Virus record (IMG/VR): IMGVR_UViG_3300027704_000008
Location: 62,001 to 126,000 of that record
Reading direction: 5' to 3' (one strand)
Source: a virus
Length of the DNA: 64,000 bases
A program made the position numbers and the translations under genes. The notes beneath the pieces were generated by a model. That model searched no databases and was not told the origin of the DNA. It saw nothing but the letters and a program-made list of their open reading frames with translations. Of the stretch, positions 8,801-15,940 are shown one piece after another; within the stretch, counting starts at the first letter, position 1, and each line of letters starts with the position of its first letter.

Positions 8801-10156
8801 ATGGAACAATCATACGATCAATTGATCGAAAAATGGAGCCCAGTGCTCAACGAAGAGTCAGCCGGAACTATCACTGACCGTCACCGTAGGTCGGTCACCG
8901 CTGTCCTTCTCGAAAACCAACAAATGGCAATGCAAGCGCAACGTGCTCAAGAGACTGGTTTCTTAACAGAAACTGCCCCCACAAATACTGGTAGCATCGG
9001 TACTTGGGATCCCGTCTTGATCAGCCTTGTTCGTCGTGCAATGCCTAATCTTATGGCATATGACGTTTGTGGCGTTCAGCCAATGACTGGACCTACTGGT
9101 CTGATCTTTGCGATGAAAGCTCGCTACGGCACATCTGCTTCAGCTAATGACGGTACTAACGAAGCTCTGTACGCAGAAGCTGATACATTCCACAGCTCTG
9201 ATTCAGCTGACGGTGTTGGCCAAGCTCTGGGAACTCTCGGTGCTTCAGGTTTATCCGGTGTAACTGATACAGATGGTGACAGCGACATTGGTGACCAACG
9301 AACTGGTCCCGTTTTTGGTAACGGAATGACTACTCCAACCGCTGAAGGCCTTGGCGCTGGAGCAGGTAACGATTTTGCCGAGATGGGTTTCTCAATCGAG
9401 AAGTCTTCTGTAGAAGCTAAGTCTCGTGCCCTGAAAGCTGAGTACTCACTTGAACTGGCACAAGATTTGAAAGCTATCCACGGTCTTGACGCTGAGACTG
9501 AATTGGCCAACATCTTGTCTACTGAGATCCTCGCGGAAATTAACCGTGAAGTTATCCGTACTATCAACAGCCAAGCTAAGACTGGTGCGAGTACAGCTAA
9601 TGTTGTTACAAATGGTATCTTCGACCTCAGCACTGATGCTGATGGCCGTTGGTCTGCTGAGAAGTTCAAAGGTCTTATGGTCCAATTGGATCGTGAATGT
9701 AACGTAGTTGCTAAAGAAACTCGTCGTGGTAAAGGTAACATCGCAATCGTCTCTTCTGACGTTGCTACTGCCTTGGCTGCTTCTGGTGCATTGGACTATG
9801 CTCCTGCTCTTAGCACTAAGTTAGATGTTGATGATACTGGCAACACTTTTGCTGGTGTTCTTAATGGTCGAATCAAGGTTTACATCGATCCCTATTCAAC
9901 TGCTGACTACGTCACTGTTGGTTATAAAGGTACTAACCCTTATGACGCTGGTGTATTCTACTGCCCTTACGTACCTCTTCAGATGGTTCGTGCTGTTGGC
10001 GAGAATGATTTCCAACCACGTATCGGGTTCAAGACTCGTTACGGTATGGCTTCAAACCCATTTGTTGGAACTACACGTCATGATCAGACTGGCTTGGCTG
10101 CTGCCAAGACTAACCAATATTATCGTATTTTTCGTGTGGACAACATCCTCACATAG
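8801..10156 (+). CDS. gp23: Major capsid protein gp23
   Basis: Precursor of the hexameric head subunit. It has 451 residues (T4 gp23 has 521). The N-terminal 65 residues form the propeptide, probably cut by gp21 near FLTETAPT. Diagnostic segments are TGSIGTWDPVLISLVRRAMPNL, DVCGVQPMTGPTGLIFAM, and near the C-terminus YKGTNPYDAGVFYCPYVPLQ and the FKTRYGMASNPF segment. The ribosome-binding site is AAGGAG. A strong terminator follows. Confidence 0.98.
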   Translation: MEQSYDQLIEKWSPVLNEESAGTITDRHRRSVTAVLLENQQMAMQAQRAQETGFLTETAPTNTGSIGTWDPVLISLVRRAMPNLMAYDVCGVQPMTGPTGLIFAMKARYGTSASANDGTNEALYAEADTFHSSDSADGVGQALGTLGASGLSGVTDTDGDSDIGDQRTGPVFGNGMTTPTAEGLGAGAGNDFAEMGFSIEKSSVEAKSRALKAEYSLELAQDLKAIHGLDAETELANILSTEILAEINREVIRTINSQAKTGASTANVVTNGIFDLSTDADGRWSAEKFKGLMVQLDRECNVVAKETRRGKGNIAIVSSDVATALAASGALDYAPALSTKLDVDDTGNTFAGVLNGRIKVYIDPYSTADYVTVGYKGTNPYDAGVFYCPYVPLQMVRAVGENDFQPRIGFKTRYGMASNPFVGTTRHDQTGLAAAKTNQYYRIFRVDNILT

Positions 10157-10214
10157 ATCGATACATGGTTGATTAAGAGCAACACATTATAATAATAATA
10201 GTTGCCTTAGGATT

Positions 10215-10238
10215 GCCCTCTTCGGAGGGCTTTTTTTT
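10215..10238 (+). terminator. Rho-independent terminator after gp23
   Basis: GCCCTC-TTCG-GAGGGC gives a 6-bp GC-rich stem with a UUCG loop, followed by eight T residues. It ends the late structural operon after the major capsid gene and separates it from the inserted porin gene. Confidence 0.92.
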
Positions 10239-10317
10239 GTTCCGGGCAACGGCAAGAAGGTGCTAGATTTTGATGGATTATTACCCCCAATCCATGGTGT
10301 ATTTTACACCACAACTT

Positions 10318-10325
10318 TATAAGTA
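10318..10325 (+). promoter_or_regulatory. Late-promoter-like TATAAGTA upstream of the porin gene
   Basis: TATAAGTA differs from TATAAATA by one base, a change seen in some T4 late promoters. It lies 67 bases before the porin ATG and after the gp23 terminator. No good sigma70 -35/-10 pair was seen here, so late expression of the porin is the likeliest reading. Confidence 0.45.
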
Positions 10326-10392
10326 TACTTACTGTCTCTGAATGCATGCGAGACAATTCTAACACAACCCATTCCCAAAACAGGAAAACATT

Positions 10393-11100
10393 ATGAAGAA
10401 AACTTTAATCTGTGCATCGGTAGCAGCAGCCTTATTTGCCGGCAACGCATTTGCTTCCGACTTATCCCTTGATGGGTCTATGGCTGTAACATCTGACTAT
10501 CGCTTCCGCGGAATCAGTCAATCTAACGATGACGTTGCAGTGCAAGGTTCTATTAACCTTAACCATGTATCTGGTCTACACGCTGGCGTTTGGGGTTCTT
10601 CTATTGACTTCAATGAAGTTGGTAATGAAGATGCTACTCTTGAACTCGACTACACTGCTGGATATGTTTTTGAAGTATCTACTGTTGCCATCGATCTGGG
10701 TTATATCTACTATACTTATCCTAATGACGGTAGTAATGACAACAACGATTATGGTGAAGTTTATGCCGCTGCTGATTGGAACGGCTTTGATGTGGGTGTC
10801 AACTGGACTGACGATGGATATGGTAAGAGTGGAAAAGCTACATATGTCCATGGCGGATATAGTTATGACTTTGGTGTTGTAACTTTGGGAGCTGAAGTTG
10901 GTGAAACCTTCTTAGATACGGCTACATTCGCTAATGGTGATGACAAGTATTTCAACTTTGAAGTATCGGCTACGGTAACTTTGCTCGAAAAGTTAGATGT
11001 GGAAGTCGCTTATGTTGGTACTGACTTGAGCAAGAATGATATTGGTGGGCTGGACTGGGCACAAAACGCTGCGGTAGCCACTATTACTCTTAATCTGTAA
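10393..11100 (+). CDS. TorF-family (Gcw_chp) outer-membrane porin-like protein
   Basis: A 235-residue protein with a classical Sec signal peptide (MKKTLICASVAAALFAGNAFA, cleavage near residue 21-22). After it come alternating beta-strand segments ending in an aliphatic/aromatic C-terminus (ATITLNL), typical of a small beta-barrel. The motif AVTSDYRFRGISQSNDDVAVQG is the signature of the TIGR02001/Gcw_chp family of bacterial porins. It should sit in the host outer membrane. It is flanked on both sides by terminators, so it forms its own transcription unit between gp23 and gp3. A bacterial origin by transfer is likely. Confidence 0.9.
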   Translation: MKKTLICASVAAALFAGNAFASDLSLDGSMAVTSDYRFRGISQSNDDVAVQGSINLNHVSGLHAGVWGSSIDFNEVGNEDATLELDYTAGYVFEVSTVAIDLGYIYYTYPNDGSNDNNDYGEVYAAADWNGFDVGVNWTDDGYGKSGKATYVHGGYSYDFGVVTLGAEVGETFLDTATFANGDDKYFNFEVSATVTLLEKLDVEVAYVGTDLSKNDIGGLDWAQNAAVATITLNL

Positions 11101-11123
11101 CAGCTAATACATCATCTGTATCC

Positions 11124-11148
11124 AAGGCCCGAGAGGGCCTTTTTTTTG
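11124..11148 (+). terminator. Rho-independent terminator after the porin gene
   Basis: AAGGCCC-GAGA-GGGCCTT forms a 7-bp stem followed by a run of T. It isolates the porin transcript from the downstream gp3/uvsY/uvsW unit. Confidence 0.9.
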
Positions 11149-11151
11149 ACT

Positions 11152-11159
11152 TATAAATA
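11152..11159 (+). promoter_or_regulatory. Late promoter TATAAATA before gp3
   Basis: TATAAATA directly follows the porin terminator and lies 37 bases upstream of ATG 11197. An early-type promoter overlaps the same leader, so this unit can be read at both stages. Confidence 0.75.
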
Positions 11160-11162
11160 GTG

Positions 11163-11191
11163 TTGACAACATATAGGATTTATAGGATAAT
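11163..11191 (+). promoter_or_regulatory. Sigma70-type promoter TTGACA-N17-GATAAT
   Basis: The -35 TTGACA (11163-11168) and -10 GATAAT (11186-11191) are 17 bases apart. The -10 ends five bases before the gene 3 ATG, so the start of transcription would coincide with that ATG and this promoter would mainly serve uvsY and uvsW. Confidence 0.65.
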
Positions 11192-11196
11192 ACACC

Positions 11197-11697
11197 ATGG
11201 CTTCCACCTTTAACGACATCAGCTTGTTCCAGCCCACAGGCTTCCAGATTAGCATTGAACGGGCAAACTTCTCAGCTATTACTTTTTTTGCGCAGCAAGT
11301 GATGCACCCCAGTATGGCGACCACCTCAGCCGAGTTAAGTTCGCCTCGGTTGCAGAGCATACCAATGCCGGCAGATACGGTTGTTTTTGGTGAGCTTAGT
11401 ATTAATGCAGTACTTGATGAGAACTTCAAAGCATACAAGGAAATATACACATGGATGCTTAAACTGGTCAATAGTAACTTTTTACCGGCTGGTTCTAGGA
11501 CAGCTACAGAACCACCAAGTCATTGTGATATTACAGTTATAGCACTGACTAGCGCCAACAACCCCAACATCACAATTAAATATAGGGACTGTGTACCCAC
11601 AAGTGTGGGCGACATAACTTTCGATTCAACAATGTCGGATGTTACCGTCATATCCTTCCCCACGACGTTTAAATTTTCACACTTCGAAGTCATATAA
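11197..11697 (+). CDS. gp3: Tail-tube terminator / sheath stabiliser, gp3-like
   Basis: A 166-residue protein of about the length of T4 gp3 (176). The pattern FQISIERANFSAITFFAQ, then FGELSINAVLDENFKAYKEIYTW, is the gp19/gp3-type tube fold, with the typical DEN.xxYxEIYxW stretch. In T4-like cyanophages gp3 lies between gp23 and uvsY, the position seen here once the inserted porin is ignored. It would cap the tail tube and attach to the head-tail connector. Confidence 0.7.
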   Translation: MASTFNDISLFQPTGFQISIERANFSAITFFAQQVMHPSMATTSAELSSPRLQSIPMPADTVVFGELSINAVLDENFKAYKEIYTWMLKLVNSNFLPAGSRTATEPPSHCDITVIALTSANNPNITIKYRDCVPTSVGDITFDSTMSDVTVISFPTTFKFSHFEVI

Positions 11698-11716
11698 CTG
11701 AGGAAACGCTTATATC

Positions 11717-12160
11717 ATGGATATTGATGTTATTATGGAACAGTGGAAGAACGATTGTGTAATTGATCCTTACAAACTCGACGACACATCTCGTAACACA
11801 CCGATGCTTCACGCGAAGTATCTCCATCTCCTTTCTAAAGCTAAATTGCGGCACAAAAACTGCCAACTGCAGCAGAAGACTCTATTGCTAAAGAAATGGA
11901 AATATTACAACGGAAAAATGGATGAGGATGAGATTGTATCTACCGGTTGGGAACTGGATCCTTTGAATGGTCTCAAGGTGCTTAAAGGTGATATGGACCT
12001 ATACTATGATAGCGATAAAGAAATTCAAGGGAGTGAAGCTGATATCGCATACTATAAAATGATGATAGATACATTAACGGATATAGTAGATAGCCTCAAA
12101 TGGCGACATCAAACAATTGGCAACATGATTAAATGGAAGCAATTTGAAGCTGGTGGATAA
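11717..12160 (+). CDS. uvsY: Recombination mediator UvsY
   Basis: Loads the UvsX recombinase onto single-stranded DNA covered by the phage SSB. It has 147 residues (T4 UvsY has 137). It is largely helical and charged, starting MDIDVIMEQWKNDCVID, with KARHKNCQLQQ-type helices in the middle and a C-terminal WRHQTIGNMIKWKQFEAGG that is typical of the family. It overlaps uvsW by 17 bases. Confidence 0.85.
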   Translation: MDIDVIMEQWKNDCVIDPYKLDDTSRNTPMLHAKYLHLLSKAKLRHKNCQLQQKTLLLKKWKYYNGKMDEDEIVSTGWELDPLNGLKVLKGDMDLYYDSDKEIQGSEADIAYYKMMIDTLTDIVDSLKWRHQTIGNMIKWKQFEAGG

Positions 12161-13628
12161 TCAAATAAAAATTACCATGCTGAACCATAGCACCATGCAT
12201 GTGGACGCTGATCGTGGTATCCAACAGGAGTTATCAGAGCATTTCTCATTCTTTGTGGAGGGGTATAAATTTATGCCAACATACCGCAATAGAGTTTGGG
12301 ATGGCAAGATCCGTCTGTTTAATCTTCTGACCAGTGAGTTGCCAGTTGGTTTATATCTCGACGTAGCTAAATTAGCCCAGACACGTGGATACCCGATTAT
12401 ATTGGTTGATACAGTATATGGTATGCCCCTACGCAGAGACTTCGTAGACGCTGAGACGGTTACCGACTTTACAAGGAGCATAGACCTACCTTACCCTGCC
12501 TATGACTATCAGCTCGCCGCTATACATCATATAGCGATGTTTAAACGCGGTATTCTACTATCACCTACAGGTTCCGGTAAGTCGCTGATGATATATGCCT
12601 TGATGAGATGGTACATGAAACACGAGACCGGGGATATTCTTATAGTCGTTCCCACTACAGGTCTTGTTGAGCAAATGCAGGGTGACTTCGAGGACTATGG
12701 ATTCAGTAGAGATAACATCCATACGATATACTCCGGTAAAGATAAAAATACAGATAAACGAATTATCCTGTCAACATGGCAAAGCATATACAAGCTAAGC
12801 CCCGTTTGGTTCAAAAGGTTTGGGTGTATCTTTGGTGATGAGTGTCACGGATTTGCAGCTAAGTCTCTATCGAGCATAATGAATAAAAGCCACAACGCTC
12901 AATATCGTATCGGTACCACCGGAACGTTGGATGGTACCAAGACTCACGAGATGGTGCTCAAAGCACTATATGGTCCGGTTATGAATGTGACCACAACTAA
13001 GAAACTGCAAGATCAAGGCACCTTGGCGGCTCTAGACATTGATATCATCCAGCTACACTATCCCAAGCATGTGCGGGAGAGTTGGGGCAAAAAGAAGTAT
13101 CAGGATGAGATCAAGTTTATTACTCAATATGACCCCCGCAACAAGTTTATATCTAACTTATCGGTTGGACTAAAAGGAAACACCCTTGTACTGTTTCGAC
13201 TGGTTGATCATGGTAAGGTTTTGTTTGACCTCACTAAGCCCCTAATTGATCCTAACCGCAAAATGTATTACATCCATGGTGGTGTAGGAACAAGCGATAG
13301 AGATGCTGTGCGACACATTGTTGAGAAGCAGGACGACGCGATCATATATGCATCCATGGGCACCTTTAGTACAGGTATAAATATACGCAACATACATAAC
13401 ATTGTCTTTGCTTCTCCATCCAAGGGACAAATTAAGGTACTGCAATCAATTGGGAGGGGACTGAGATTAGCCGATAACGGTACAACCACCAAGTTGTACG
13501 ATATTGTTGACGATGCCCGCCATATGGGGTATAATAACTTTGCAGTTAAGCATAGCGGAGTTAGAATAAAGATTTATGAGAATCAACTGTTCAAATTCAA
13601 ATTACATGGAGTAGATCTGTATGAATAA
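12144..13628 (+). CDS. uvsW: Recombination DNA helicase UvsW
   Basis: Superfamily 2 helicase that unwinds R-loops, regresses forks and drives branch migration, helping the switch from origin- to recombination-dependent replication. It has 494 residues (T4 has 502). Motifs: YDYQLAAIHH (Q motif), SPTGSGKS (Walker A, near residue 140), FGDECHGF (DECH-type Walker B), GTTGTLDG (motif III) and QSIGRGLR (motif VI). The UvsW N-terminal domain precedes them. Confidence 0.96.
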   Translation: MKLVDNQIKITMLNHSTMHVDADRGIQQELSEHFSFFVEGYKFMPTYRNRVWDGKIRLFNLLTSELPVGLYLDVAKLAQTRGYPIILVDTVYGMPLRRDFVDAETVTDFTRSIDLPYPAYDYQLAAIHHIAMFKRGILLSPTGSGKSLMIYALMRWYMKHETGDILIVVPTTGLVEQMQGDFEDYGFSRDNIHTIYSGKDKNTDKRIILSTWQSIYKLSPVWFKRFGCIFGDECHGFAAKSLSSIMNKSHNAQYRIGTTGTLDGTKTHEMVLKALYGPVMNVTTTKKLQDQGTLAALDIDIIQLHYPKHVRESWGKKKYQDEIKFITQYDPRNKFISNLSVGLKGNTLVLFRLVDHGKVLFDLTKPLIDPNRKMYYIHGGVGTSDRDAVRHIVEKQDDAIIYASMGTFSTGINIRNIHNIVFASPSKGQIKVLQSIGRGLRLADNGTTTKLYDIVDDARHMGYNNFAVKHSGVRIKIYENQLFKFKLHGVDLYE

Positions 13629-14082
13629 GCTAAAGCAGTACAAACTATCATCCGGTGATGAGATCATATGTGATGTGGTAGATTTCACGGACGATGGTAT
13701 TGTTGCTAGGAGGGTGATACAGATTGATACAATGATACTGGAGGATGGTGTCAGGGCATATGTCATGCGCCCCTGGATGCTATATCAAGACGGAATTGAT
13801 CAATATACTATTATTAATAACGATTGCGTAGCAGCTAGCGCAGTTCCCACCGGTGGTATAATACATCAATACTATACCACCCTGCTGACCACTCTCGAGA
13901 CCTATCACGATCGCGAGACTCACGGGGATATTACGGATAGTGAGTTGCAGGACCTATTGACTGATATAGAATACAACAATCATCACTATGAGACATATGC
14001 GCCACACGATGAACCCCTCGAGGCAGACTCCGATCAACCGAAACGCGGAAACGTACTGTACCTAGATCCAATTATACATTAA
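13621..14082 (+). CDS. Conserved phage protein with Sm-like N-terminal strand pattern
   Basis: A 153-residue protein overlapping uvsW by 8 bases. The N-terminus (LKQYKLSSGDEIICDVVDFTDDGIVAR) has the strand spacing of Lsm/Hfq-like small barrels, and a similar pattern occurs in the protein at 38141. T4-like cyanophages carry a comparable protein after uvsW. The C-terminal third is acidic. An RNA-binding role is possible but unproven. Confidence 0.6.
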   Translation: MNKLKQYKLSSGDEIICDVVDFTDDGIVARRVIQIDTMILEDGVRAYVMRPWMLYQDGIDQYTIINNDCVAASAVPTGGIIHQYYTTLLTTLETYHDRETHGDITDSELQDLLTDIEYNNHHYETYAPHDEPLEADSDQPKRGNVLYLDPIIH

Positions 14083-14164
14083 TCATACCTCTACGGAGCT
14101 TCCCAAACTGCAGGTTTATTATACACTATTTTCAAATAATGTCAACATCAAACAGGAATATATT

Positions 14165-14770
14165 ATGAGCACGCCCAAAGTAAAACCTAAAGACAAGCCA
14201 CACTATGTCAACAATGCACAGTTCAGTGCGGCAGTTGTTGAGTATGTGGCTTCAGCGAATGAGCAGATAGATCAAGATCTCCCAGCTCCTATGATCCCAA
14301 ATTATATCGCTGAATGTTTTCTTAAAATAGCCGAGGGGCTTTCGCATAAGTCTAACTTTGTTCGTTACACATATCGAGAAGAGATGGTGATGGATGCCGT
14401 TGAGAACTGCTTAAAGGCTATCAAGAATTACAACATTGAAGCCGCTACACGAACAGGCAAGCCAAACGCGTTCTCATACTTCACACAGATATCTTGGTTT
14501 GCTTTCCTTCGTCGCATTAAAAAAGAGAAGGATCAGCAAGAAATCAAGCTGAAGTATATGGCTAGCACAGGTTATGAGGAATACATTAGTGATGGAGGTG
14601 AACTTGCCAACGGCCATGTTGCAACCGCCGCATTCGTTGATCAGCTCAAGGATCGTATAGATCAAATCAAGGCTGTTGATATAGGTGTTAAGCACACACC
14701 TCATCCAGCCCCAAGGAAACGCCGAGCAAGAAAAGTAGACAGTGATTTATCTGATTTTATTGTTGACTAA
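14165..14770 (+). CDS. gp55: Late-transcription sigma factor gp55
   Basis: Redirects host RNA polymerase to TATAAATA late promoters together with the sliding clamp gp45. It has 201 residues (T4 has 185). The region MVMDAVENCLKAIKNYNIEAATRTGKPNAFSYFTQISWFAFLRRIKKEKD corresponds to sigma region 2 (abridged here to its ends: MVMDAVENCLKAI and FSYFTQISWFAFLRRI). The C-terminus SDLSDFIVD is the expected clamp-binding tail. The early-type promoter of the next unit overlaps its stop codon. Confidence 0.93.
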   Translation: MSTPKVKPKDKPHYVNNAQFSAAVVEYVASANEQIDQDLPAPMIPNYIAECFLKIAEGLSHKSNFVRYTYREEMVMDAVENCLKAIKNYNIEAATRTGKPNAFSYFTQISWFAFLRRIKKEKDQQEIKLKYMASTGYEEYISDGGELANGHVATAAFVDQLKDRIDQIKAVDIGVKHTPHPAPRKRRARKVDSDLSDFIVD

Positions 14771-14791
14771 ATCCCCATATACAAGTATAAT
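14763..14791 (+). promoter_or_regulatory. Early promoter TTGACT-N17-TATAAT for gp47/gp46
   Basis: TTGACT (14763-14768) overlaps the gp55 stop codon, and TATAAT follows at 14786-14791 with a 17-base spacer. Transcription would start near 14798, just before the 14808-14832 hairpin. Confidence 0.85.
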
Positions 14792-14807
14792 ATCTTATTA
14801 ATTGAAC

Positions 14808-14832
14808 TACCTGATCACACACTGATCAGGTA
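14808..14832 (+). promoter_or_regulatory. Perfect 10-bp hairpin at the 5' end of the gp47 mRNA
   Basis: TACCTGATCA-CACAC-TGATCAGGTA can form a perfect 10-bp stem with a 5-base loop. It lies about 10 bases after the predicted transcription start and about 30 bases before gp47. With no T run it is more likely an mRNA 5' stabiliser or operator than a terminator. Confidence 0.6.
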
Positions 14833-14863
14833 CTACCCTTTATTATATTGAGAGGATAAGATC

Positions 14864-15940
14864 ATACGTATAGCAATCTTAAACGATACACATGCCGGAG
14901 TAAGAAACTCTTCCGAAATCTTTATCGAGTACCAGCGCCGCTTCTATGAAGAGGTATTCTTCCCATACTGTAACGATAATGGAATCAAGCAGATTATTCA
15001 TCTGGGCGACTATTATGAAAACCGCAAGTTTATAAACTTCAAAGCCTTAAAAGCCAATCGCATGATGTTCCTTGAAAGGTTAAGGGAGTATGGTATCACG
15101 ATGGATATCATTGCGGGAAACCATGACTTATTCTGGAAAAACTCTTCTGAGTTGTGTGCTCTCAATGAGCTGCTTGGGCATTATATGAATGAGGTTAACA
15201 TTATCCATAAACCTACCATAATGGATTACGATGGGATGAAGATGGGTCTTGTTCCATGGATCAACGCCAACAACCAAGAAACTTCTTTTAACTTCTTAGA
15301 TAATTGTAAAGCTGATATCATAGGAGCTCATCTTGAGCTAGCTGGCTTTGATGTTACTCCTGGTAGGCCAATGGCTCATGGTATGGGAATAGAGCACTTT
15401 CAAAGGTTTGAAATGGTACTGTCGGGCCACTATCACACAAAAAGTTCTCAGAATGGTATTTATTATCTCGGAAGCCAGATGGAGTTTTTTTGGAATGATG
15501 CCCATGATCCTAAGTACTTTCATGTATTAGATACTGCTACTCGTAAACTGGAACACGTTCTTAATCCTATAACACTGTTTGAGAAGATATATTACGATGA
15601 TAGTCAACTGGCGCTAGAACCAGCAAAGTATTTCAACTGTCCACTCGATCATCTTGACCAAAAATTCGTAAAGATTATTGTTACCAAGAAAACAAATCCA
15701 TATATGTTCGACCAGTTCATTGATCGCATTCAAAACCGATCTATATATGAGTTGAAAATTGCTGAGGACTTCGCTGAGTTTAGAGGAACGGCTGTAGATG
15801 ACGACGACGTCTTGATAGAAGATACATCCTCACTATTAAATAGCTACATCGATTCAGTTGATACCAAACTGGATAAAGAACACATCAAACAACAAGTGCA
15901 CGAACTAATGATTGAAGCCCAGAGCTTAGAAGTATCATAG
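14864..15940 (+). CDS. gp47: Recombination nuclease subunit gp47 (SbcD/Mre11-like), non-AUG start
   Basis: Metallophosphoesterase nuclease that forms a complex with gp46 for end resection. Motifs: LNDTHAG (phosphodiesterase motif I), IHLGDYYE (II), IAGNHDLFW (III), and LSGHYHT (V). The frame is open from the stop at 14849 and motif I lies upstream of the first ATG (15062), which would delete the active site. No ATG, GTG or TTG exists between 14852 and motif I. Only ATC 14861 or ATA 14864 stand at a proper distance from GAGG (14852-14855). I chose ATA; this gives 358 residues (T4 has 339). Confidence 0.85.
   Translation: MRIAILNDTHAGVRNSSEIFIEYQRRFYEEVFFPYCNDNGIKQIIHLGDYYENRKFINFKALKANRMMFLERLREYGITMDIIAGNHDLFWKNSSELCALNELLGHYMNEVNIIHKPTIMDYDGMKMGLVPWINANNQETSFNFLDNCKADIIGAHLELAGFDVTPGRPMAHGMGIEHFQRFEMVLSGHYHTKSSQNGIYYLGSQMEFFWNDAHDPKYFHVLDTATRKLEHVLNPITLFEKIYYDDSQLALEPAKYFNCPLDHLDQKFVKIIVTKKTNPYMFDQFIDRIQNRSIYELKIAEDFAEFRGTAVDDDDVLIEDTSSLLNSYIDSVDTKLDKEHIKQQVHELMIEAQSLEVS

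Larger units (their letters stand above)
10157..10392 (+). other. Gene-free gap between gp23 and the porin gene
   Basis: The gap contains the gp23 terminator (10215-10238), a TATAAGTA late-promoter-like site (10318-10325) and a leader of about 60 bases ending in CAGGAAAACATT before the porin ATG. I see no open frame of interest in it. Confidence 0.7.

Noticed and set aside
9124-9741. 205-residue reverse-strand frame in gp23
   Set aside because: It is a shadow of the well-supported capsid gene, with no motifs, promoter or ribosome-binding site.
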